Below, in pieces: positions 1 to 6,698 of a stretch of DNA of 6,698 nt; within the stretch, counting starts at the first letter, position 1, and the number at the start of each line of letters is the position of its first letter. The translations under genes and the position numbers were made by a program. Under the pieces are notes generated by a model. It did not search any database and was not told the origin of the DNA. It worked only from the letters and a program-made list of their open reading frames with translations. This DNA is from CBDVBZ01 sp965372355 (lineage in GTDB: Bacteria; Krumholzibacteriota; Krumholzibacteriia; WVZY01). Where the stretch lies: the NCBI GenBank assembly GCA_965372355.1, contig CBDVBZ010000167.1, forward strand, positions 1 through 6,698. Direction: 5' to 3'.

Positions 1-69
1 GTTCGGCGACCCCCTCCGGGGACCCTCTTTCAGAGGACAGGCAGGCAGGACCCGCCGCCGGCCCGCCGC
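1..69. other. Non-coding G+C-rich trailer downstream of trxA
   Basis: No gene is visible here. Read as the 3' trailer of trxA (minus strand), it can form two short hairpins: 24-28 with 32-36 (5 bp, 3-base loop) and 11-14 with 18-21 (4 bp, 3-base loop). Neither is followed by a T-run on the trxA strand, so a classical intrinsic terminator is not supported, although the hairpins could stall polymerase or protect the mRNA end. There is also a threefold CAGG tandem at 38-49 and a 9-base direct repeat (CCCGCCGCC) at 51-59 and 62-70, the second copy reaching into the trxA stop codon. These repeats are small and may be chance in G+C-rich DNA. Confidence 0.3.
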
Positions 70-396
70 CTAGCTCAATACGGAGTCGATCTTCTCGGTG
101 ATCGCCTGTTTCGGCTGGGCTCCGACAATCCTCTCGGCCGGCTCGCCGTTCTTGAAGATCATAAGGGTCGGGATGCTCATGATCCCGTATTTGGCGGCTA
201 TCTGCTGGTTCTCGTCGGTGTTCACCTTGCCGACTTTGATCTTGCCGTCGTAATCCCCGGCGATCTCCTCGACGATGGGCGCGACGATCTTGCAGGGACT
301 GCACCACGGCGCCCAGAAATCCACTAGCACCGGCACTTCCGATTTGAGAACATCCTGTTCGAAACTACTATCCGTAATGGTCAGTTCTTTACTCAT
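70..396 (-). CDS. trxA: Thioredoxin (TrxA family) with CSPC active site
   Basis: Small cytosolic dithiol-disulfide oxidoreductase of 108 residues, the usual TrxA length. In this family the protein is reduced by thioredoxin reductase and passes electrons to ribonucleotide reductase, methionine sulfoxide reductase, peroxiredoxins and other targets. The fold markers sit at E. coli numbering: buried Asp26, Trp28, the active site WCSPCK with Cys32 and Cys35, Lys57, and cis-Pro76 in SIPT. The odd point is Ser33 in place of the canonical Gly (WCGPC). The ATG at 394-396 was chosen because AGGAGG (402-407) lies 5 bases upstream and the thioredoxin fold begins directly after it. An in-frame ATG at 511-513 would add 39 residues unlike any thioredoxin and would swallow the probable promoter. 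The gene is divergent from the stress-protein gene, and no thioredoxin reductase gene is in the window. Family assignment is very secure; in-vivo partners are inferred. Confidence 0.96.
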   Translation of the reverse strand: MSKELTITDSSFEQDVLKSEVPVLVDFWAPWCSPCKIVAPIVEEIAGDYDGKIKVGKVNTDENQQIAAKYGIMSIPTLMIFKNGEPAERIVGAQPKQAITEKIDSVLS

Positions 397-401
397 AACT
401 T

Positions 402-407
402 CCTCCT
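402..407 (-). promoter_or_regulatory. Ribosome binding site of trxA
   Basis: On the minus strand AGGAGG is followed by a 5-base spacer (AAGTT) and ATG. This near-perfect Shine-Dalgarno site fixes the thioredoxin start at 396 and argues against the longer in-frame reading from 513. Confidence 0.85.
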
Positions 408-448
408 GTAAGCCCTCCCATGGGGCGATTTGCTTATGAACGGTATAT

Positions 449-476
449 AACATAGCGGATACCACCCATTTTGCAA
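449..476 (-). promoter_or_regulatory. Candidate sigma70-type promoter of trxA
   Basis: On the minus strand TTGCAA (476-471) stands 16 bases before TATGTT (454-449), each matching four of six consensus positions. A TATA-rich run continues to about 444, so the exact -10 hexamer is uncertain. Transcription would start near 442 and give a leader of about 45 bases before the trxA ATG. This is inferred from sequence only. The match is modest, and the host sigma factor preference is unknown. Confidence 0.4.
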
Positions 477-508
477 GTGAATTGTTGGCGTCCTCCCGGC
501 GAGTGGGC

Positions 509-537
509 TTCACAACTCGGCATTTTTGCCCTATATT
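509..537 (+). promoter_or_regulatory. Sigma70-type promoter of the universal stress protein gene
   Basis: TTCACA (509-514) and TATATT (532-537) each match the sigma70 consensus at five of six positions and are separated by the optimal 17 bases. The predicted start near 544 gives a leader of about 23 bases to the ATG at 567, which just accommodates the GGAGG ribosome site. The -35 element lies about 32 bases from the candidate -35 of trxA, so the two promoters point away from each other and one bound regulator could affect both. No convincing operator palindrome is visible. Confidence 0.6.
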
Positions 538-556
538 CTTAATTGGAGTCTATAAT

Positions 557-561
557 GGAGG
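557..561 (+). promoter_or_regulatory. Ribosome binding site of the stress protein gene
   Basis: GGAGG lies 5 bases before the ATG at 567-569. Two other in-frame starts, TTG at 543 and ATG at 555, are less likely. The ATG at 555 overlaps this Shine-Dalgarno sequence and has no good site of its own. The TTG at 543 falls at the predicted transcription start. Confidence 0.75.
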
Positions 562-566
562 ATACC

Positions 567-1031
567 ATGATCGCTTTCAAAGAAATCATCGTACCGACGG
601 ACTTCTCGGAGCACTCGTTGAGGGCCCTCGACTACGCCGTCGAAATCGCGGATAGATTCTCATCGGAGCTCAAGCTTGTGTACGTTATCGAGCCGTTGAT
701 ACAGGCGGCCGATGTTGCGTGGAGTTCGGTGGATTTCGACAGGCTCAATCGCGCTCACAAAGATTCTGCCGATAGACAGATCAGAGCGCTCCTGGACGAA
801 CGGATCCCCGAGAGCGTCCCCGCCGAGTTCGTGATTCTGACCGGGAAGCCCTTTATCGAGATCGTCGGACTCGCCAAGGCGGACAACGCGGATCTCATCG
901 TGATGGCCACACACGGTCGGGGCGCGATCTCACAAATTCTCATGGGAAGTACCGCGGAAAAAGTGGTTCGGAGGGCTCCCTGCCCGGTGCTAACGGTCAA
1001 GCACCCCAAACAGCTCTTTGAAATGCCCTAG
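567..1031 (+). CDS. Universal stress protein, UspA family, single domain
   Basis: A 154-residue cytosolic protein with one Usp domain, the normal length for the family. Members of the ATP-binding branch bind ATP and help cells endure starvation, oxidants and other stress; their biochemical output is often unknown. Visible markers are the N-terminal strand KEIIVPTDFSE with the nucleotide-pocket Asp12, and the C-terminal ATP loop: Ala114-Thr-His-Gly117, nine residues, then Gly127-Ser128, followed by APCPVLTV. This fits the G-2x-G-9x-G(S/T) signature except that the first Gly is Ala, which is common in MATHGR-type members, so ATP binding is expected. Residues 46-85 form the variable helical middle. 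The start is set by GGAGG at 557-561. The gene has its own promoter, is divergent from trxA, and ends 4 bases from the stop of the convergent RND gene. The family is certain; the specific stress is unknown. Confidence 0.94.
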   Translation: MIAFKEIIVPTDFSEHSLRALDYAVEIADRFSSELKLVYVIEPLIQAADVAWSSVDFDRLNRAHKDSADRQIRALLDERIPESVPAEFVILTGKPFIEIVGLAKADNADLIVMATHGRGAISQILMGSTAEKVVRRAPCPVLTVKHPKQLFEMP

Positions 1032-1035
1032 CTTT

Positions 1036-4000
1036 TCAAGGAGCCGACGGCGAGCGCCGTGAACGCCACGGTTGCCCGGCACGGACCCGAACGTCTCTCA
1101 CCCATTGCGCGAGCCGCTCTCCGATCACGTAGTATGTGGGGAGCGCGACGAGTGTCAGCACCGTACCCATCGCGAGTCCACCGATCACCGCGCGCGCAAG
1201 CGGATAGTACTGCGAGCCGGCGATGTTTGTCTGGCCGATCGCGGGAACGAGCGATCCAAGCGACATCGGCAGCAGCCCGAGAATCGTTGTAACAGCCGTC
1301 ATGACGATGGGTCTGAATCTCTCGCTTCCACCCTTTAGAATCGCCTCGTAGATCGTATCTCCTCCGCGCCGGAAGTTGTTAATGTGGTCGATCAGAACGA
1401 TGCCGTTGTTTACGACAATTCCGATCAGAATGACCACTCCGATCATCGCCATCAGGTTGACGGCGGTATTCGTGATGAGCAACACCAGGACCACACCCAC
1501 AACGGAGAACGGGAGGCAGAGCATGATGATCAACGGATGGAGCAGCGACTCGAACAGCGCCGCCATCACGAGATACACGCAGACCAGCGCGAGCAGAACG
1601 TTCACGAGCATGTCGTTCTTCTGATCTTGTTCCTCCTGGTATTCTCTGTCGAAGGACCACGAGTACCCGACGGGCAACTGGAGCGAGTTCATCACCGCGG
1701 CAACCGTGTCGTTCATCTCCTTGTACTTCTCTCGATCGAATGCGCCATCGATCGTCACCGAACCCCTCTGGTTCTCGCGATGGATCGTCATGGGCGCACG
1801 GTCTACGGACAGATCCGCCACGGTCCCCAGCGTCACATCCCTGTCGTCGTTCGTCCCCACGAGCAGGTTCTTGAGGTTGTGTAGCCCGACCCGGTCCTCC
1901 GGCGACAGCGAAATACTCATCGGCACCTCACGGTCGGGCATCTGAAACCGGCGCAGCGGCATACCGCGAAATGTGAGATTCATGATCCCGCTCACCGTCT
2001 GCGGAGATATGCCGTACTGTTGTGCCAGATCCCGGTTGAGCGAGATCTTGATCTCCTCGGCGCCTTTCTCGATGCTCGTCCGGACATCGGTCATACCTTC
2101 GACGAGCGACAGGCGCCTCTTGACCTCCAGGGCGAGTTCCTCGAGCATGAGCATATCCTCGCCGAAGAGGGTCACCCCAACGGTCGCCACTCCACCGGCA
2201 CCGCCACCCTCGTCGTCTCCGAAGCGCAGGCGCACGCCGGCAAGCTCCGGCAACGCCTCGCGCAGATCCTCCCGTATCTGTTTGAGGCGTTTCTCGCTGA
2301 GATATCTGTCGTCAAAATAGATCGTCGTACCGGCACGGTTGTCGGCATAAAAGCTGTACACCTGCTTGACCTTTAGTTCTTCCTTTTTCTCTTCCAGTAC
2401 TTCCTCCACGCGGTTGATGTATTTTTCCGTCTGTCTGTAGGTCAGGTTGTCGGTGAAATCGTAGGAGATGTACAGATTCTCGATCAGTTCCCCTTCCATC
2501 ATATTGAAATCGAGTTTGAACACCGTCGCCGCGCCGATCGTAAGGGCAAGGACAACGGGAATAATGACAATGCCCGTCAGGATCGGGTGTTTGTGCGCCG
2601 TCCAGCGCAGGGTCGTGACGTAAGAGGACTGCAACTTCTCCAGCAAACGCGATTTCTTGACCTTGGCGGGTTTCAGAAGGCGTGACGTGAGGAACGGTAT
2701 GAGTGTTAGTGAGATAAGAAGCGAGAACAACAATGCAACGGAAATCGTTATCCCGACCTGAGAGAGATAGGTCATGATGCCGGATGAATCCTTTGTGACA
2801 ATAATCGGGGCAAAAACGATCACGGATGTCAATGTGGCCGCGACGACCGCCCTGGCCACTTCCTTCGAGCCGATGATCGATGCCTGAACGCTGGGCACGC
2901 CCGCCGACTGATGTCTAAAGATCGACTCCAGAACGACGATAGCGTTATCTACCAGCATTCCAACTCCGAGCATCAGCCCCATCATGGTCAGAATGTTGAG
3001 CGAGTTGCCGGAAAAGTACAGAAAGCCACACGTGCACAGAAGCGCAAACGGTATGGCGATGGCGACGATGATAGTGGTCAACAGGCGACGCAGAAAAAAA
3101 TAGAGGATCAGGATTGCGAACAAGGCGCCGATAACACCCGCCTGTTTGAGCCCATCGAGACTGTTGACGATCTGCTCCGACTGGTTCCAGAACAGAAGGA
3201 TGTTGATGCCCTCCATACGCGGATCATTGTTGATCTTATCCAGCTGTGCCTGAACCCTACGCCCCAACTCGACCGAATTCGCATCCGAGGCCTTCTGGAT
3301 CCAGAAGGCGATACAGGGTTCGCCATCGAGGTGCCGGCCGTAGTTGATGAGCGGCTCGCCGTAGTAGACTGTTGCGACGTCCTTGAGCCTCAAACCCGCT
3401 TCGGTGATCGTGAGGTTCTCCACATCTTCGAACGACCTGAAGTTACCAAGACCACGAACGCTATATCGAAGTCCTTGCGCCGTCACCTCCCCGAGAGAGA
3501 GCGTCATGTTCATATTCTGAATGAGCGCGAACAGGCGGTCGATATCCACCCCATGCGCCTTGAGCTTGTCGATCTCGAGATAAATCGATACCTCCTGCGG
3601 CTCGATACCGTCGATACCCACGCGTCCGACACCCTCGATGCGCTTGATCGGGTTGATGATCGTCTTCTCCAGCAGGTCGTAACTCCCCATCAGATCCCGC
3701 CCCTTGGCGGAGATCCGCCCCACCATGATCGGCTGATCGTTCGAGTTGAACGTAAAGAGCTGTATTCGCTCGATGTCCCTGGGGAGCTCGCCGCGGATCT
3801 GGTCGACCTTTTCCTTTACCTCCATGCGGAGCACATTGACATCGCGACTCCAGTCGAACAAAACACCGACAAAGGCGCCATCCGCCGACGATTCGGAGAA
3901 TATGGTTTGGACATCCCCCAGCGTGCTAAAGACCTCTTCGAGAGGCTTTGTGATCTGCCGTTCGACGTGCGCGGGGACGGAGTTCGGATACGTGACAAAG

Positions 4001-4140
4001 ATCCCGATGAACGGGAAGTCCATCTGCGGGAAAAACTCGACTGGGAGCTTGGTTACGGAGATCAAACCCAGAGAGAGCAGCGTGACGAGCATGATCGTCA
4101 CGATCACGGGTTTGTGAACCGCGGCCTCGTAGAGTTTCAT
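1036..4140 (-). CDS. RND-superfamily efflux permease, complete (HAE1/AcrB-like)
   Basis: A complete inner-membrane pump subunit of 1034 residues, the usual RND length. It is expected to be a trimer that exports drugs, lipids or other hydrophobic compounds in exchange for protons, together with an adaptor and an outer-membrane channel. Approximate layout: TM1 12-30, porter domain 31-333, TM2-TM6 335-484, a short cytoplasmic loop 485-518, TM7 519-540, second porter domain 541-842, TM8-TM12 845-1006. Proton-relay positions against AcrB: Asp398 (D407) is kept, Asn399 replaces D408, Asn911 replaces K940, and Arg941 and Thr948 (R971, T978) are kept. It lacks the metal-pump VDAAIV pattern, so heavy-metal export is unlikely. 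Gly-rich loop 645-650; the last 20 residues are Arg/Pro-rich. ATG at 4140 has a modest AAGGG site 6 bases upstream. It follows the other RND gene by 27 bases, probably in one operon. Substrate cannot be read. Confidence 0.93.
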   Translation of the reverse strand: MKLYEAAVHKPVIVTIMLVTLLSLGLISVTKLPVEFFPQMDFPFIGIFVTYPNSVPAHVERQITKPLEEVFSTLGDVQTIFSESSADGAFVGVLFDWSRDVNVLRMEVKEKVDQIRGELPRDIERIQLFTFNSNDQPIMVGRISAKGRDLMGSYDLLEKTIINPIKRIEGVGRVGIDGIEPQEVSIYLEIDKLKAHGVDIDRLFALIQNMNMTLSLGEVTAQGLRYSVRGLGNFRSFEDVENLTITEAGLRLKDVATVYYGEPLINYGRHLDGEPCIAFWIQKASDANSVELGRRVQAQLDKINNDPRMEGINILLFWNQSEQIVNSLDGLKQAGVIGALFAILILYFFLRRLLTTIIVAIAIPFALLCTCGFLYFSGNSLNILTMMGLMLGVGMLVDNAIVVLESIFRHQSAGVPSVQASIIGSKEVARAVVAATLTSVIVFAPIIVTKDSSGIMTYLSQVGITISVALLFSLLISLTLIPFLTSRLLKPAKVKKSRLLEKLQSSYVTTLRWTAHKHPILTGIVIIPVVLALTIGAATVFKLDFNMMEGELIENLYISYDFTDNLTYRQTEKYINRVEEVLEEKKEELKVKQVYSFYADNRAGTTIYFDDRYLSEKRLKQIREDLREALPELAGVRLRFGDDEGGGAGGVATVGVTLFGEDMLMLEELALEVKRRLSLVEGMTDVRTSIEKGAEEIKISLNRDLAQQYGISPQTVSGIMNLTFRGMPLRRFQMPDREVPMSISLSPEDRVGLHNLKNLLVGTNDDRDVTLGTVADLSVDRAPMTIHRENQRGSVTIDGAFDREKYKEMNDTVAAVMNSLQLPVGYSWSFDREYQEEQDQKNDMLVNVLLALVCVYLVMAALFESLLHPLIIMLCLPFSVVGVVLVLLITNTAVNLMAMIGVVILIGIVVNNGIVLIDHINNFRRGGDTIYEAILKGGSERFRPIVMTAVTTILGLLPMSLGSLVPAIGQTNIAGSQYYPLARAVIGGLAMGTVLTLVALPTYYVIGERLAQWVRDVRVRAGQPWRSRRSPSAP

Positions 4141-4146
4141 TGTGTA

Positions 4147-4153
4147 CCCTTTT
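4147..4153 (-). promoter_or_regulatory. Modest ribosome binding site of the complete RND gene
   Basis: On the minus strand AAAAGGG is followed by a 6-base spacer (TACACA) and ATG. It is weaker than the GGAGG sites of trxA and the stress protein gene. It lies in the 27-base gap after the upstream RND stop, which leaves little room for a separate promoter, so expression from an upstream promoter is likely. Confidence 0.5.
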
Positions 4154-4167
4154 TGTCGAATGTGTGT

Positions 4168-6698
4168 CTATTTGACGCGATCGACCAGAGAATAGACACA
4201 TGGAATCACGAGAAGCGTCAGTACCGTCGCGCCCAGCAAACCGCCAATCACCGTCAACGCCATCGGTGAGCGAATCTCGGCGCCTTCGCCCAGACCGAGC
4301 GCCATCGGCAGCAGCCCGAGAACGGTTGTCAACGTGGTCATGATGATGGGGCGCAGGCGGATCCGGGCCGCCTCCTTGATAGCCAGCATCTTTTCCATCC
4401 CGTCCCGGCGGAGCTGGTTGATGTAATCGATAAGAACGATGCCATTGTTCACGACGATCCCCGAGAGCATGATCACGCCGATAAAAACGACGACGCTGAG
4501 CGACTGGCCAGTGGCGAGCAACAGCCAGACCACACCGATCGCTCCGAGCGGTACGGTGAACAGTATGATAAACGGATGGACGAATGATTCGAACTGTGAG
4601 GCCATCACGAGATAGACGAGAAAGATGGCCAGCAGCAACGCAAAAACGAGGCTCTTGAACGAGCGGTTGAGCTCTTCGTTCTGCCCGGCGAGTTCGACGG
4701 TCACACCCGCTGGCAGTGGTACATCGGCGATGAGGCCTTCGATGTCCGAGGATACCGACGCCAGGTCGCGACCCGACAGATTGCCCGTCACGACGGCTGC
4801 ACGCTGCTGCGAAATACGGGTGATCTGGGTTAGCCCGCGGGCAACATCGATGTCGGCCACCGTCCCCAACATGATCGGCGTGCCTTCCCGCTCACCCACC
4901 ACGAGCGAGCGAAGCTCACCGACGTTCTCCGCCTGCCAGGCCGATGTCCGCACGCGGATATCGATCTGGATCTCGCGTTCCTTGAACTTTGTCGGCACTT
5001 CTCCCTGGATCTTTGTCTTGAGCTTGTTGGACACGTCGTCCAGCGACAGACCGAAAGAGGATAGACGATCACGATCGAACACGACATTGACCTCGGGGTT
5101 GCCGATTTCCATCGATGATCTTGCGTCCTTGATCCCGGGTATCCGGGCCAACTCCCTCTCGAAGTGATCCGACAGCCGCCGCAGGGTCTCGAGATTGTAG
5201 CTGTATATCTCCACCTCGACCGGCGTCTGCAGCGTGAAGTACATCGGTCTTGCAAACTTGAATTCCATGTTCTCGATAGATGCGAATCGGTTTCGAAGCG
5301 TCTCGATGATCCGCTCTTCCTGCTTGCGGTTTCCCTCATCCTCGAGAGCGATGTTGAGCTGTCCGATGTTTTTGTCTTTGCTCTTCGTGTTGCTACCAAG
5401 CCTCGTAGCCGTCCCGACACTGGTGAAATAGCTGCTTATGCCGGGCACATCGGCTGCGATTTCTTCCATTTGGGTCAGACGCGCGTCTGTCGCCTCGAGC
5501 GTGCTGCCCTCGGGCAGGCGGACGTTGAAGGCGAACTCGCCCTGCGAGAACTGAGGAATAAGTTCGGATCCCAGAAACCGGCCCGCCCACAGGCTCACTG
5601 CGAACAGGAGCACCATGGCCATAAGAAACGTCCGCCGATGCGACAGCGCCCCGGCGAGAGCGGGCTGATAGCGGCTCTCGACCCAGTCGTAGAGTCTGCC
5701 AAAACCGTCGAGAAGGGGCCTGACAAGAACCGAGGCACCCGTCTGAATAACGCGCAGCACCTTTCGAAAAACCATCAGCCCGAAGGCGGGGATGGTCCAA
5801 GTAAGGAAACCCCAAACGTTGATACCGCCGCGGATCACCCGGCGCCGTTTCTTGGGAGTAGCATCCTCTTCGCCGAAAATGGCCACCGGGTCGACCGCTG
5901 GCCGGCCCTGCAGCGAGGAAACCATGGGGATCAGCATTAACGCCACCATGAGCGAAGCGAGGAGCGAGATCGACACCGTCAGCGCCTGGTCCCTGAACAC
6001 CTGCCCGGCGATTCCTTCGACGAATACGATCGGCAGAAACACCGCCACGCTCGTGAGCGTCGAGGCGATCACGGCCCTACCCACTCCACTGGCGCCCTTA
6101 AAGGTGGCCTCTTTCCGATCCAATCCCTGGTCTTTGTATCTCGAAATGCTCTCGAGCACCACGATCGAGTTGTCGACGAGCATGCCGACACCGAGCGCGA
6201 GCCCCCCAAGCGACATGAGATTCAATGAGACACCCAACTGGCGCATCAGGACAAACGTCGCCATTATGGACACGGGTATTGAGACACCAATAATCACCGT
6301 GCTGCGCAGGTCCCTCAAAAAGAGATAAAGAACGATGACAGCGAGCAGTCCACCGAGGATGGCATTGAGAAGAACCTCGTTGATCGACGTCTTGATAAAG
6401 CGAGATTGATCGAAGAGCACTTCCATACGCACGTTCTCGGGCAGCGTGCGCTGCAGCCGTTCTACTTTTCTGCGTATGCTCCCGGCGACCTCGACCGTAT
6501 TCGCATCCCCTTCCTTGTGTATCGCGATCTCGACGGCTTCCTTGCCCTTGATACGACTGATCACCTCGCGCTCGCGGTAGCCCCGTGTCACGGTTGCCAG
6601 ATCTCCAAGAACGATCCTGCGCCCGTCTACCTGGGCAATGATCGTGTTGCGGATATCATCGATATCCTCGAACTCGTTCTCCGTCCGCAGCAGAAACT
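4168..6698 (-). CDS. RND-superfamily efflux permease, 5' end outside window (HAE1-like)
   Basis: The C-terminal 842 residues of a second RND pump. The reading frame stays open to the right edge and the residues there match the family, so the GTG at 6589-6591 is internal and not the start. About 225 N-terminal residues (TM1 and most of the first porter domain) are missing. Visible, numbering from the edge: TM2-TM6 about 107-259, a long cytoplasmic loop about 260-355, TM7 356-374, second porter domain to about 680, TM8-TM12 681-836. The relay matches its neighbour: Asp175 in VDNS (D407), Asn750 at the K940 position, Arg780 and Thr787 kept. The central loop is about 60 residues longer than in the downstream paralogue, with KKRRR followed by a 17-residue hydrophobic stretch (5767-5817). 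The tail after TM12 is very short. It probably heads the operon part seen here and pairs with the downstream pump; adaptor and channel genes are not visible. Family secure, substrate unknown. Confidence 0.93.
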   Translation of the reverse strand, partial: FLLRTENEFEDIDDIRNTIIAQVDGRRIVLGDLATVTRGYREREVISRIKGKEAVEIAIHKEGDANTVEVAGSIRRKVERLQRTLPENVRMEVLFDQSRFIKTSINEVLLNAILGGLLAVIVLYLFLRDLRSTVIIGVSIPVSIMATFVLMRQLGVSLNLMSLGGLALGVGMLVDNSIVVLESISRYKDQGLDRKEATFKGASGVGRAVIASTLTSVAVFLPIVFVEGIAGQVFRDQALTVSISLLASLMVALMLIPMVSSLQGRPAVDPVAIFGEEDATPKKRRRVIRGGINVWGFLTWTIPAFGLMVFRKVLRVIQTGASVLVRPLLDGFGRLYDWVESRYQPALAGALSHRRTFLMAMVLLFAVSLWAGRFLGSELIPQFSQGEFAFNVRLPEGSTLEATDARLTQMEEIAADVPGISSYFTSVGTATRLGSNTKSKDKNIGQLNIALEDEGNRKQEERIIETLRNRFASIENMEFKFARPMYFTLQTPVEVEIYSYNLETLRRLSDHFERELARIPGIKDARSSMEIGNPEVNVVFDRDRLSSFGLSLDDVSNKLKTKIQGEVPTKFKEREIQIDIRVRTSAWQAENVGELRSLVVGEREGTPIMLGTVADIDVARGLTQITRISQQRAAVVTGNLSGRDLASVSSDIEGLIADVPLPAGVTVELAGQNEELNRSFKSLVFALLLAIFLVYLVMASQFESFVHPFIILFTVPLGAIGVVWLLLATGQSLSVVVFIGVIMLSGIVVNNGIVLIDYINQLRRDGMEKMLAIKEAARIRLRPIIMTTLTTVLGLLPMALGLGEGAEIRSPMALTVIGGLLGATVLTLLVIPCVYSLVDRVK

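Noticed and set aside
11..36. Intrinsic terminator for trxA
   Set aside because: Two small hairpins exist but no T-run follows on the trxA strand. They are described under the trailer entry rather than called a terminator.
397..513. A 39-residue N-terminal extension of thioredoxin starting at 513
   Set aside because: The internal ATG at 396 has an excellent AGGAGG site and matches the start of normal TrxA. The extension resembles nothing I know and overlaps the likely promoter.
500..519. Inverted repeat CGAGT/ACTCG around the -35 of the stress protein promoter, as a possible operator
   Set aside because: The arms are only 5 bases with a 10-base gap; such a match is expected by chance in a 170-base region.
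551..556. A perfect TATAAT hexamer just before the stress protein start
   Set aside because: There is no -35 at the right distance (528-533 is GCCCTA), and the resulting transcript would begin almost at the ATG and lose the GGAGG site. The 509-537 promoter explains the gene better.
2911..4269. A 452-codon open frame on the plus strand, antisense to the RND genes
   Set aside because: It is rich in charged residues and His with no recognisable domain, runs across the gap between the two RND genes, and is fully explained as the complement of clear RND coding sequence in G+C-rich DNA.
5164..5940. A 258-codon open frame on the plus strand opposite the upstream RND gene
   Set aside because: Its translation shows no known domain and no plausible ribosome site stands out. 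The opposite strand is conserved RND porter domain and loop.
6589..6591. GTG as the start of the upstream RND gene
   Set aside because: The frame continues without a stop to the right edge with residues typical of the first porter domain, and a start here would delete TM1 and most of that domain.

Overview
The window is ordinary bacterial chromosome with G+C of about the mid-to-upper 50s per cent by eye. It has strong GGAGG-type ribosome sites and tightly packed genes. No phylum marker is present. The style of the two RND pumps (VDN in TM4, VVNNG in TM10, a YYPLARAVIGG-type TM12 approach in one, an enlarged central loop in the other) recalls, from memory, pumps of Gemmatimonadota and candidate phyla around the FCB group. 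That placement is a weak inference. I see no mobile element, CRISPR array, tRNA, rRNA or genomic-island signature.

Layout from left to right: 1-69 is a G+C-rich trailer without a gene. trxA (thioredoxin, minus strand, 70-396) follows, with an unusual CSPC active site. A 170-base divergent intergenic region (397-566) carries a good sigma70-type promoter for the rightward gene and a weaker candidate for trxA. The rightward gene is a single-domain universal stress protein (567-1031). Its stop codon lies 4 bases from the stop of a convergent minus-strand gene. That gene (1036-4140) encodes a complete 1034-residue RND-superfamily efflux permease. It is preceded, 27 bases upstream on the same strand, by a second RND permease gene (4168 to beyond the right edge), of which the C-terminal 842 residues are visible.

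The two permeases are probably co-transcribed from a promoter to the right of the window. They are paralogues of different architecture: only the upstream one has a roughly 95-residue central cytoplasmic loop. They could form two separate homotrimers or a mixed trimer, as MdtB and MdtC of E. coli do. The periplasmic adaptor and outer-membrane channel that such pumps need are not in the window and may lie upstream of the partial gene. trxA and the stress-protein gene form a divergent housekeeping/stress pair with no evident functional tie to the pumps.

I found no clear candidate for an undescribed system. The points most worth a second look are the tandem non-identical RND pair, the enlarged loop with an extra hydrophobic stretch in the upstream pump, the CSPC thioredoxin, and the nearly abutting convergent gene ends.
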